NCBI GenBank assembly: GCA_019746735.1
Contig: JAIERT010000144.1
Location: forward strand, 1 to 35,288
Direction of reading: 5' to 3'
DNA: 35,288 nucleotides
Source of the DNA: Burkholderiaceae bacterium
GTDB taxonomy: Bacteria; Pseudomonadota; Gammaproteobacteria; Burkholderiales; Burkholderiaceae_C
Each line of letters opens with the position of its first letter. Within the stretch, counting starts at the first letter, position 1. Positions 26,612 through 35,251 of this stretch are shown here, piece by piece. Both the position numbers and the translations under genes were made by a program. Below the pieces are notes generated by a model that was not told the DNA's origin, searched no databases, and saw nothing but the letters and a program-made list of their open reading frames with translations.

Positions 26612-28258
26612 ATGGGAACTGTTTCTCTGGGCAAGATTGCCTTTACCTGGCGCGGCGCATACGACGCCAGCGCCACCTACGCCCGCCAGGACGTGGTCGG
26701 CCACCACGGCGACAGCTTTGTGTGTCTCGCGGACGCCACCACAGGCGTGGCGCCGCACGCCAATTCCCCAGCTTGGGATCTGTTTGCCCAGGGCACGCAA
26801 GGGGTCTCGAACCTGCCGGGCGAGGTCATCTACTTCGATGGCAACCAGCTGGTCGCCTTGCCCGCAGGTCAATCCGGGCAGGTGCTCACCATCGGCGCGC
26901 AGGGTGTGCCGGTCTGGGCAACGCCTGATGTGCGTTCGGGCACCAAGGCACTCAAATTGCCAGAGAACGCCAGCAACACGCAACCGAACAGCTACCGCCA
27001 GTTCGGTCTCGTCATGACCGACGGCAGCATCCGTGCCTGGGGGCGCAACGCCAACTTCAAGCTGGGGGACGGCACCACCTTCGCGCGTTCCTACCCGGCA
27101 CGCACAGCGTTTCCGCCGGGGTTTCCGGGGGCGGACAAGCTTTATTACAGCCACGATACCAACGGCTACTGCATCGACAAGAACGGCCAGCTCTGGGGTT
27201 GGGGGTTCAATGGCTATGGTCAGCTCGGTACCGGCAACACGGCCAATCAGCCGGTGCCGTACAACATGAGCGCCAATGCCAGCAACTCGATCGCCGGCAA
27301 AACCGTGGTGCAGCTGGCACAAAACTGTGGCGTCGAGGGGTTCAACAGCACCCTGGTGCTGTGCAGCGATGGCACGGTCCACGCCTGCGGCTATAACGCC
27401 CATGGCCAGCTGGGCTTGGGTGATGTGACCCAGCGCAACAACTTCGTGCAGTTGCCGGTGCTCTCAGGCATCACCCAGATCGCTGCCGGGCGTGAGCGCT
27501 ATACGGCTTACTACGCCGTCAAGAACGACGGCACCCTGTATTCTTGGGGTTACAACGCCAACGGCCAGCTGGGCGACGGCACCACCAATCAGGCCAACGT
27601 CGCCATGCCGCGTGCGGGCGGCAGCCTCGCCGGCAAAACCCTCGTCAAGGTCTTCGGCGGCTATGTCCATGCGTTTGCACTGGACAGCACCGGTGCCTTG
27701 CATGCCTGGGGCACCAACGACTACGGGCAACTGGGCAATGGGAATCTTGCCAACCAGTTCACCCCGGTGCAGGTAGCCACCAACGTGGCCGATGTTTACG
27801 CGGGTAGCTACGACTACCCGCTCACCTTTCTCAAAAAAACCGACAAGACCCTGTGGGCCTGCGGAGCCGGGGCCTATTGGGGCAACGCCAATGGCAGCAA
27901 CAGCGGCAACTTCGTGCAAGTGCCGGTAGGCAATACCGTGGTCAAAGCCGTACACGGCGGCACCGGTTCCTACAACTATGGCGCCGCCTTGCTGGAAAAC
28001 GGCACCGTTTACGCCTGGGGTTACAACGGCAACGGAGCACTCGGACTGGGCGACGCCACCAACCGCAGCAGTGTGGAACTGGTGCGCATTGCGCAGCGTC
28101 GTGTGGTGGACCTCTCGTCCTACGGGTCGAGCTCCGAGCAAGGCTTGGTGTTTCTGCTCGACGATGGTCAGGTGCTGGCCAGCGGCTATGCCGGAGAAGC
28201 GCAGTTACCCGAGGACGATAGCGAAACGAGCTACGTGCCTTACCCCGTCATCCTCTGA
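26612..28258 (+). CDS. RCC1-repeat beta-propeller tail protein 2 with carbohydrate-binding-like N-terminus
   Basis: N-term FTWRGAYDASATYARQDVVGHHGDSFVCLADATTGVAP...W (CBM5/12-like); GQLWGWGFNGYGQLGTGNTANQPVPYNM, GTLYSWGYNANGQLGDGTTNQANV, GALHAWGTNDYGQLGNGNLANQFTPVQV, GTVYAWGYNGNGALGLGDATNRSSVELV. Confidence 0.9.
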   Translation: MGTVSLGKIAFTWRGAYDASATYARQDVVGHHGDSFVCLADATTGVAPHANSPAWDLFAQGTQGVSNLPGEVIYFDGNQLVALPAGQSGQVLTIGAQGVPVWATPDVRSGTKALKLPENASNTQPNSYRQFGLVMTDGSIRAWGRNANFKLGDGTTFARSYPARTAFPPGFPGADKLYYSHDTNGYCIDKNGQLWGWGFNGYGQLGTGNTANQPVPYNMSANASNSIAGKTVVQLAQNCGVEGFNSTLVLCSDGTVHACGYNAHGQLGLGDVTQRNNFVQLPVLSGITQIAAGRERYTAYYAVKNDGTLYSWGYNANGQLGDGTTNQANVAMPRAGGSLAGKTLVKVFGGYVHAFALDSTGALHAWGTNDYGQLGNGNLANQFTPVQVATNVADVYAGSYDYPLTFLKKTDKTLWACGAGAYWGNANGSNSGNFVQVPVGNTVVKAVHGGTGSYNYGAALLENGTVYAWGYNGNGALGLGDATNRSSVELVRIAQRRVVDLSSYGSSSEQGLVFLLDDGQVLASGYAGEAQLPEDDSETSYVPYPVIL

Positions 28259-28271
28259 GCGGTGATCTCTG

Positions 28272-28814
28272 ATGCCCAACGCTGCTTTATCAGAAGCCAT
28301 CAAAGAGGCCTACGCCAGCGCCCCGTCGCAGCAGATCATCCTGCACACCCTGGAGTTGCGCCACCCTGCCTTTGTCGATGAGGCTGGTCAGCCGGTCGCC
28401 ATCCGCGTGGTGCGCGACACAGGTGATCTGTGGGCTCGGCTGGAATCTCAAGCCCCGCTGCAAGCCGGCGAGCGTGTGCAGTTCGTGGCGATGGGCTTTG
28501 AGCTGGATTTGCCGCCTGTCGACACCATGCCCGTGCCAGAAATCACTGTGACACTCGACAACGTGTCGCGCGAGATCGTGCGCCACCTGGATGCGGCCGC
28601 CGAGTCGCAGTCGGTGATCGAGGTGACTTACCGGCCGTATCTGTCCACTGATTTGGAAGGCCCGCAGATGGACCCACCCATCCACCTGGTACTCACGGAA
28701 GTGGAGGCGGACGTCTTTCGGGTGACCGGCCGTGCCCGCATGCTGGATGTAGGCAACAAGGCCTTCCCCGGCATCAGCTACACCGCCAAGACCTTCCCGG
28801 GCTTGACCCGATGA
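28272..28814 (+). CDS. DUF1833 family tail protein (gpL-position)
   Basis: LHTLELRHPAFVDEAGQPVAIRVVRDTGDLWARLE...ITVTLDNVSREIVRHLDAAAESQSVIEVTYRPYLSTDLEGPQMDPP. Confidence 0.8.
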   Translation: MPNAALSEAIKEAYASAPSQQIILHTLELRHPAFVDEAGQPVAIRVVRDTGDLWARLESQAPLQAGERVQFVAMGFELDLPPVDTMPVPEITVTLDNVSREIVRHLDAAAESQSVIEVTYRPYLSTDLEGPQMDPPIHLVLTEVEADVFRVTGRARMLDVGNKAFPGISYTAKTFPGLTR

Positions 28815-29227
28815 GCCTGACACCCCATTGGGCGGCCGAGTACATCGGGCTGCCCTGGTACGCCGGTGCGCGTGGGCCGGATGCGTTCGATTGCTGGGGC
28901 CTGTTCCTCGCCATCCAGCGCGAGCACTTTGGCCGAGACCTGCCCGAAATCCCGGTGGACGCCAATGACCTGCGCACCGTGATGACCACCTTCCGCGACC
29001 ATCCCGAGCGGCAACGCTGGGCAGTGGTGGCGCAACCCGCCGAAGGAGATGCCGTGCTGCTGCGCCAGTCCCGCCACCCGGTGCATGTCGGCGTGTGGCT
29101 GGCGGTCGATGGCGGTGGCGTGCTTCACGCGGTCAAGGACGCCGGTGTCGTGTTCCAGAAGCTGCCCGAACTCCTGCTGCACGGCTGGCGGGTCGAGGGC
29201 TATTACCGATTTGTGGAGAGCACGTGA
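28811..29227 (+). CDS. NlpC/P60 (C40) peptidase tail protein (gpK-like)
   Basis: ARGPDAFDCWGLFLAIQREHFG (catalytic Cys) ... HPVHVGVWLAVDGGGVLHAV (His). Confidence 0.85.
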   Translation: MSLTPHWAAEYIGLPWYAGARGPDAFDCWGLFLAIQREHFGRDLPEIPVDANDLRTVMTTFRDHPERQRWAVVAQPAEGDAVLLRQSRHPVHVGVWLAVDGGGVLHAVKDAGVVFQKLPELLLHGWRVEGYYRFVEST

Positions 29228-31536
29228 TTCACGCCGAGCAAAGCGCTGTCGTACTTTTACGCAACCCCTTCCAGCCCAGTCAGCGCGAGGTGATGGTGGC
29301 CCACCCCACCCAGACCATCCGCCAGTGGCTCGGTGCCCAGGGCATTGCCGAATTCGATCAGCCCACCGTCTGCATCAAGAACGGCGCGCCCGTGTTGCGT
29401 GCCGATTGGGCAGTCACACCGATCGATGGCGTGGTGCTCTTCATCACCCTGCCGCAGGGCGGGGGAGGTGGTGGCGGTGGCAAGAACCCGCTGCGCACCG
29501 TTCTCATGATCGCGGTGATGGTGGTGGCCACCGTTTATGGCGGCCCCTTGGGCGCGAGCCTGGGATTCAGCGGCAACCTGGCCACAGCGGTCGGTTCGGC
29601 CATCATCATGACGGCAGGCTCTGCTCTGGTCAGTGCGCTGGTGCCGCTGCCCACGCCCAACATGCCGTCCTTTGCGGGGTCGGGCGGGAGCCTGGCGCAG
29701 CCATCGCCCACCTACAGCCTGCAAGGCCAGGGCAACTATGCGCGGTTGGCCCAACCCATCCCGGTCGTCTACGGTCGCCATCTGGTCTATCCCAACCTGG
29801 CCGCCACCCCCTATGGCGAATACCAAGGGAATGAACAGTTCCTGCATCAACTGCATTGCATCGGCTTGGGCGAATACGACATCGAGCAGATCCGCATCGA
29901 GGACACGCCCATCGCCTCTTTCGAGGAAGTGACCTACCAGATCGTGCCACCCGGCAATCCGGTCACGCTCTTCAACCCGGATGTGGTGACTGCCCCCGAG
30001 GTCGCCGGGCAAGAACTGCTGGCTGGCACCTGGACCGGGGGCTTTGCCATCAACCCTGCTGACAGTGAAGTCACCCATATCGGTATCGACATCCTGCTGC
30101 CGCGTGGTTTGTATTACGCCAATGACGCCGGCGGCCTGGACAGCCGCAGTGCCAGCTGGAAGGTCGAAGCCCGGGCCATCGATGCCGAGGGCGATCCACT
30201 GAACGACTGGTTCACGCTGGGCAGTGAGAGTCTGACCGCTGCCACCACCACGCCACAGCGGCGCACCTACCTTTATCCCGTCGCTGCAGGGCGATACGAA
30301 GTGCGTGCCACGCGGCTCGATGGAAAAGACTCCAACTCACGTGCCGGGCACGAAGTTCGCTGGGGCGAGGCCCGGGGCTATCTGGCCGGCGGCGTCACTT
30401 TCCCTGACAACGTCACGCTTCTCGCCATCCGCATGCGCGCCACCGACAACCTGTCGCAGCGCTCCAGCCGGCTCATCAACTGCATCGTCACGCGCAAGCT
30501 GCCGGTCTGGTCGGCAGACTCTGGCTGGTCCTCTGCCGAGTCCACCCGCTCGATTGCCTGGGCCTTTGCCGACATCCTGCGCGCGAGCTACGGCGCCAAG
30601 TTGCCGGATGCGCGGATCGATCTGGCTGCTTTGGCGCAACTCGATCAGGTTTGGGCTAGTCGAGGCGATCGGTTCGATGGTGTCTTTGACCAGCAGGTCA
30701 CCGTCTGGGAGGCGCTGACCCGGGTCGCCCGCTGTGGCCGGGCGGTGCCTTTCCTGCAAGGCGGCATCGTGCGTCTGGTGCGTGACGAAGCCCGGCTACT
30801 GCCCGTGGCGCTCTTCAGTCCGCGCAACATCGTCAAGAACAGCCTCAAGATCCAGTACGTGATGCCGGGCGAAGAGACGGCAGACGCGGTGACGGTGGAG
30901 TTCTTCAGCAGCCGCACCTGGAAGCCCGATGAAGTGACGGTGAGCCTGCCGGGCTCCAGCAGCACCAATCCGGCCAAGCTGCGGCTCTTTGGTTGCACCA
31001 CCGAAGCCCATGCGGTGCGCGAGGGACTGTATCTGGCGGCGGCCAACCGCTACCGCCGGCGCATCATCACCCTGCGCACCGAGCTCGAAGGGCTGATCCC
31101 CACGTACGGCGACCTGATCGCCATTGCCCATGACATGCCCAGTTGGGGCGCGGGCGGCGAAATCGTTGCCTGGGACGCCGACACCCACACTGCCACGCTG
31201 TCCGAGCCTATCCAATTCACGGATGGTCAGCCGCACACACCACACGTGATGGCATTGCGCCGCCGCGATGGCGGGGTCAGCGGCCCGCATGCGGTGACAC
31301 CTGGAAGTGATGCGCAGCAGGTGGTCTTTGCCGACCTGCCCGACATCCCCATCGAAACCGGCCTGTCGGCCGAGCGCACCCATTTTGCGTTTGGCATCGC
31401 CGAGCAATGGAGCTTGCTGGCCCGGGTGATCGCGGTGCGCCCGCGTGGCGAGCAGGTGGAAATCACCTGTGTGGCCGAGCACCCGGCAGTGCATAGCGCC
31501 GATGGCAGTGTCGACAGCAGCACCGCCCCAATCTGA
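29224..31536 (+). CDS. Host specificity/central tail tip protein (TipJ/gpJ-like)
   Basis: GTG start overlapping upstream stop; LPQGGGGGGGGKNPLRTVLMIAVMV hydrophobic segment; NYARLAQPIPVVYGRHLVYPNLAATPYGEYQGNEQFLHQLHCIGLGEYDIEQIRIEDTPI. Confidence 0.9.
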   Translation: MIHAEQSAVVLLRNPFQPSQREVMVAHPTQTIRQWLGAQGIAEFDQPTVCIKNGAPVLRADWAVTPIDGVVLFITLPQGGGGGGGGKNPLRTVLMIAVMVVATVYGGPLGASLGFSGNLATAVGSAIIMTAGSALVSALVPLPTPNMPSFAGSGGSLAQPSPTYSLQGQGNYARLAQPIPVVYGRHLVYPNLAATPYGEYQGNEQFLHQLHCIGLGEYDIEQIRIEDTPIASFEEVTYQIVPPGNPVTLFNPDVVTAPEVAGQELLAGTWTGGFAINPADSEVTHIGIDILLPRGLYYANDAGGLDSRSASWKVEARAIDAEGDPLNDWFTLGSESLTAATTTPQRRTYLYPVAAGRYEVRATRLDGKDSNSRAGHEVRWGEARGYLAGGVTFPDNVTLLAIRMRATDNLSQRSSRLINCIVTRKLPVWSADSGWSSAESTRSIAWAFADILRASYGAKLPDARIDLAALAQLDQVWASRGDRFDGVFDQQVTVWEALTRVARCGRAVPFLQGGIVRLVRDEARLLPVALFSPRNIVKNSLKIQYVMPGEETADAVTVEFFSSRTWKPDEVTVSLPGSSSTNPAKLRLFGCTTEAHAVREGLYLAAANRYRRRIITLRTELEGLIPTYGDLIAIAHDMPSWGAGGEIVAWDADTHTATLSEPIQFTDGQPHTPHVMALRRRDGGVSGPHAVTPGSDAQQVVFADLPDIPIETGLSAERTHFAFGIAEQWSLLARVIAVRPRGEQVEITCVAEHPAVHSADGSVDSSTAPI

Positions 31537-31547
31537 AAGGAAAGAAG

Positions 31548-31838
31548 ATGAACGAACCCCACCTGATGGATGGCATGGTGGTCATGCCCCATGACGAATT
31601 TGAAACCCTGCTGGAACGCGCCGCCGAGCGTGGGGCGCGTCACGCCTTGTCCGATGTCGGCCTGGATGGCCCGGATGCCGCAAACGACATCCGCGAGCTC
31701 AGGAATCTGCTCGACGCTTTCAACGAGGCCAAGAAAACCGCCGGTCTCACGCTGGTCAAGATGCTGGTCACGGGTCTCGTGCTTGCCTTGCTCGCCGGCA
31801 CCATCGTCAAAATCAAACTGTTCGGAGGCCCGCAATGA
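31548..31838 (+). CDS. DUF6127-like membrane protein
   Basis: SD AAAGGAAAGAAG; MVVMPHDEFETLLERAAERGARHALSDVGLDGPDAANDIRELRNLLDAFNEAKKTAGLTLVKMLVTGLVLALLAGTIVKIKLFGG. Confidence 0.75.
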   Translation: MNEPHLMDGMVVMPHDEFETLLERAAERGARHALSDVGLDGPDAANDIRELRNLLDAFNEAKKTAGLTLVKMLVTGLVLALLAGTIVKIKLFGGPQ

Positions 31839-32263
31839 GCCCAATCTTCACCACCTTGGCCCCCGGCCTCTTTGAAGCCGGGGCCAAACTGATCGATCGC
31901 CTGATTCCCGATCCGGCCCAACGCGAGCAGGCCAAGCTCGCCTTGTTTCAGGCCGAGGGGCAACAAGCCCTGCAGGAAATGCAGGTGAGCCTCTCGGCCA
32001 TTCTGGCCGAAGCCAATTCGGCCGACCCGTGGACCAGCCGGGCGCGCCCGACCTTTCTGTACGTGATCTACGGCGTGATCCTGCTGTCGGTGATCGGCAG
32101 CATCATCGGCATTTGGTGGCCCGCCGAGGTCTTCCAGGCCGCCGAAAACCTGTCCAAGCTGCTCAACGCGGTGCCCGAGAGCTTGTGGTGGCTCTTCGGT
32201 GCCGGCTACCTCGGTTACACCGGCGCGCGAAGCTTCGACAAGTGGCGCGGTGTGCCCAGGTAG
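31835..32263 (+). CDS. 3TM-type holin (GTA holin family)
   Basis: LIDRLIPDPAQREQAKLALFQAEGQQALQEMQVSLSAILAEANSADPWTSRARPTFLYVIYGVILLSVIGSIIGIWWP. Confidence 0.85.
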   Translation: MSPIFTTLAPGLFEAGAKLIDRLIPDPAQREQAKLALFQAEGQQALQEMQVSLSAILAEANSADPWTSRARPTFLYVIYGVILLSVIGSIIGIWWPAEVFQAAENLSKLLNAVPESLWWLFGAGYLGYTGARSFDKWRGVPR

Positions 32264-32305
32264 GCAACACCAGCGGCTGCAGCAAACGCAACAGCAGTAA
32301 ACCAT

Positions 32306-32360
32306 AGACCCCGTCTTCATTGGCTTCCCTCTGGGGAGGCTGGTGAAGGCGGGGTCTTTT
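32306..32360. terminator. Strong intrinsic terminator (likely end of phage late operon)
   Basis: AGACCCCGTCTTCA...TGAAGGCGGGGTCT stem with inner GCTTCCC/GGGAGGC stem, followed by TTTT; mirrored A-run is weaker on the other strand. Confidence 0.85.
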
Positions 32361-32398
32361 GTCGTTTGTGCGAACCAGCCAGCATCTACCAGTAAACA

Positions 32399-32427
32399 TT
32401 GTCGGTAAGCAATGAGGAAGGTATAAT
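32399..32427 (+). promoter_or_regulatory. Sigma70 promoter for galE operon
   Basis: TTGTCG (32399-32404), 17-bp spacer, perfect TATAAT (32422-32427), in a local AT-rich patch. Confidence 0.65.
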
Positions 32428-32488
32428 TGTCATAATAATTTTGAAGCAACGGCAGGGTGTTTGTGGCCTTTAGGGAGGCTGCGATGTA

Positions 32489-32503
32489 CCCCCCCCCCCC
32501 CCC
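32489..32503. repeat. Homopolymeric C15 tract followed by palindrome CCCGAATTCGGG
   Basis: GATGTA-C(15)-GAATTCGGG in the galE 5' leader. Confidence 0.95.
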
Positions 32504-32571
32504 GAATTCGGGCGCCTCAGATGGCTGTCTGGGCGTTGCGAGCGGGGGTTTTCACAGGTGGAGGCGGGTTG

Positions 32572-32703
32572 ATGAATCAACTCAAAAAGGTAGCAACTGG
32601 CAAAGATTTAGCGTGCTTGGCAGGTAAATACTCTGGTTCCGATGCGAACACACGGAGTGCGGTAGCCATGCTATTGGATGCCCAGGTCGGAGGGCACGCA
32701 TGA
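32572..32703 (+). CDS. Candidate 43-aa ORF translationally coupled to galE
   Basis: ATG with upstream [59 protein letters not shown] overlap with galE start. Confidence 0.4.
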   Translation: MNQLKKVATGKDLACLAGKYSGSDANTRSAVAMLLDAQVGGHA

Positions 32704-33707
32704 GTATTCTGGTTACCGGCGGTGCCGGTTACATCGGATCCCACACCTGCGTCCAACTGCTTCAGGCCGGCCACGAAGTTGTTGTTTTCGACAACTTCAG
32801 CAACAGCCACCCCGAAGTGCTCAATCGGGTCGAACAGATCACTGGGCGCAAGCCCATGCTGGTGCAGGGCGATATTCGCGACCAGGCGGCCATCGAGTCG
32901 GCCTTGCGGCAACACCAGTGTCAGGCCGTCATTCATTTCGCCGGGTTGAAGGCGGTTGGCGAGTCTGTTGAAAAACCGCTTCTCTACTACGACAACAATG
33001 TCGTCGGCACCCACCGCCTTCTTGCAGCCATGCAGAACTGCGGTGTCACTACACTGGTCTTCAGTTCTTCTGCCACCGTCTATGGCGAGCCTCAAAGCCT
33101 GCCACTCACGGAAGACCACCCGCTATCGGCCACCAACCCCTACGGGCGCAGCAAGCTGGTCATCGAAGACATGCTGCGGGATGTGTATCGCGCCCATCCC
33201 GATTGGCGCATTGCCATCCTGCGCTACTTCAACCCGGTGGGCGCGCACGAGAGCGGGCTGATCGGCGAAGACCCACAAGGCACGCCCAACAACCTCATGC
33301 CCTATGTGGCCCAAGTGGCCGTGGGTCGGCGGGAATTTCTCAACGTCTGGGGCAACGACTACCCCACGCCGGACGGCACTGGCGTGCGCGACTACATCCA
33401 TGTGGTCGATTTAGCGCTGGGCCACCTCAAGGCGCTTGAAGCGCTTGATCGACCACAGTGCATGGCCGTGAACCTGGGCACTGGCGTGGGCTACAGCGTG
33501 CTCGATGTCGTCAAAGCGTTCGAAGCCGCCAGCGGCCAGCCTGTCCCTTATCGCATCGGCCCGCGCAGACCGGGCGATGTGGCGGCTTGCTATGCCGACC
33601 CGCGCCTGGCGATTCAGCTATTGGGCTGGAAAGCCGAGCGTGACTTGGCCGCCATGTGTCAAGACCACTGGCGCTGGCAGAAACACAATCAACAGGGATA
33701 CGTATGA
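32700..33707 (+). CDS. galE: UDP-glucose 4-epimerase
   Basis: [51 protein letters not shown]; full-length 335 aa. Confidence 0.95.
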   Translation: MSILVTGGAGYIGSHTCVQLLQAGHEVVVFDNFSNSHPEVLNRVEQITGRKPMLVQGDIRDQAAIESALRQHQCQAVIHFAGLKAVGESVEKPLLYYDNNVVGTHRLLAAMQNCGVTTLVFSSSATVYGEPQSLPLTEDHPLSATNPYGRSKLVIEDMLRDVYRAHPDWRIAILRYFNPVGAHESGLIGEDPQGTPNNLMPYVAQVAVGRREFLNVWGNDYPTPDGTGVRDYIHVVDLALGHLKALEALDRPQCMAVNLGTGVGYSVLDVVKAFEAASGQPVPYRIGPRRPGDVAACYADPRLAIQLLGWKAERDLAAMCQDHWRWQKHNQQGYV

Positions 33708-33744
33708 ACTTGAAAGCTTTTTGCAGCGCGGAGGGCGCAAGCTA

Positions 33745-34563
33745 ATGCGGAGCTTCTCAGTCTCACCCATCGAAATGTTTGCCAGCCTCTGGCGCAACCG
33801 CGAACTTATCAAGGCCTCGGCCAAGCGCGAAGTACTGGGGCGCTATCGCGGTTCGTTCCTCGGCCTGCTCTGGACATTCTTCAATCCGCTCTTCATGCTT
33901 GCGGTGTACACCTTCGTCTTCAGCGTTGTCTTCAAGGCGCGCTGGAACGTTGAGAGCGACTCGAAAACCGAATTCGCCTTGGTGCTCTTTGCTGGCCTGA
34001 TTGTTTTTAACCTGTTTGGCGAAACTATTAACCGGGCAGCGTCTTTGGTAATCAACAACCCCAACTACGTCAAGAAGGTGGTCTTCCCGCTGGAAATTCT
34101 GCCTGTCGTTACTCTGCTGTCTGCACTATTCCACGGGATGATCAGCCTTGGTGTCTGGTTCCTGGCGCATCTGATCTTTTTTGGCTTGCCCCACGCCACT
34201 GTGCTTTATCTGCCCTTGATCATCTTGCCGTTCCTGCTGTTCGTTCTCGGCCTGAGCTGGGGGCTGGCATCGCTTGGAGTTTTCCTGCGAGATGTCTCTC
34301 AATTCATCGGCACGCTCATTACTGTGTTGATGTTCATGACCCCGATTTTCTACCCCATCACCGCTTTGCCAGAGGAATTTAGGCAATGGCTCTATTACAA
34401 CCCTCTCACACCCGTTGTTGAGCAAGCGCGAGATGTGCTGTATTGGGGTAAACCACCGAACTTTTTCATGTTGGGTGTTTACACGCTGGTTTCGGCAGTC
34501 GTTGCGTGGCTGGGCTTCGCGTGGTTCCAGAAGACGCGGAAAGGGTTTGCCGATGTCCTCTGA
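33745..34563 (+). CDS. wzm: O-antigen/polysaccharide ABC transporter permease (ABC-2, Wzm-type)
   Basis: LIKASAKREVLGRYRGSFLGLLWTFFNPLFMLAVYTFVFSVVF...VFLRDVSQFIGTLITVLMFMTPIFYPI. Confidence 0.85.
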   Translation: MRSFSVSPIEMFASLWRNRELIKASAKREVLGRYRGSFLGLLWTFFNPLFMLAVYTFVFSVVFKARWNVESDSKTEFALVLFAGLIVFNLFGETINRAASLVINNPNYVKKVVFPLEILPVVTLLSALFHGMISLGVWFLAHLIFFGLPHATVLYLPLIILPFLLFVLGLSWGLASLGVFLRDVSQFIGTLITVLMFMTPIFYPITALPEEFRQWLYYNPLTPVVEQARDVLYWGKPPNFFMLGVYTLVSAVVAWLGFAWFQKTRKGFADVL

Positions 34564-35251
34564 AATCGCCATCAAGGTCGAGAACCTAAGCAAGTGTTAT
34601 CAGATCTACGACCAACCGCGTGACAGGCTTAAGCAGTTCGTGCTTCCGCGAATGCAAAGCCTTGTCGGCTTGCAGCCCAAGCAGTACTACCGCGAATTCT
34701 GGGCGCTGAAAGACGTCTCGTTCGAGGTCAAGAAAGGCGCTGCTGTAGGCATTGTCGGTCGAAACGGTAGCGGCAAGTCCACCTTGCTGCAGCTGATCTG
34801 TGGAACACTATCGCCGACACGCGGGCTAGTTGAAGCCAACGGCCGCATCGCTGCATTATTGGAGCTTGGATCGGGGTTTAATCCAGAGTTTACAGGCCGT
34901 GAAAATGTTTATTTAAACGGTTCGATTCTTGGCATAGAAAAAGAGCGGCTCGACGAAAGGTTCGCCGATATCGAGAAGTTTGCAGATATAGGGAATCATA
35001 TTGATCAGCCGGTGAAAGCATACTCCAGTGGAATGTTTGTGCGACTTGCTTTTGCCGTGCAAATGCATCTTGAGCCGGAGATACTGATCATCGATGAGGC
35101 ACTTTCTGTTGGGGATCAGTTCTTTCAGGCAAAGTGCTATGCGGCAATCCGTTCAATGATGGATCGCGGCACAACTGTACTATTTGTTTCCCACTCCGCA
35201 GCTACTGTCAAGGTGACCTGCCCGGTTTTTCCGAGCCATTCATTCCTGTAA
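34553..35251 (+). pseudogene. wzt: Polysaccharide ABC transporter ATP-binding protein (Wzt-type), apparently truncated at 3' end
   Basis: Walker A GIVGRNGSGKSTLLQ, signature YSSGMFVRLAFAVQ, Walker B EILIIDEALSVGD; homologous-looking sequence ends at VLFVSHSAATVK then reads VTCPVFPSHSFL-stop. Confidence 0.75.

Noticed and set aside
24896-28258. Diversity-generating retroelement acting on the RCC1/tail proteins
   Set aside because: No reverse transcriptase or template-repeat pair seen anywhere in the window.
29455-29486. GGCGGGGGAGGTGGTGGCGGTGG repeat in the TipJ gene as a phase-variable tract
   Set aside because: It encodes an in-frame Gly8 linker (PQGGGGGGGGKNP) and is not a homopolymer; a routine feature of this protein family.
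31640-32449. 269-aa minus-strand ORF crossing holin and terminator
   Set aside because: Runs through the terminator hairpin and antisense to two phage genes; no recognisable product.
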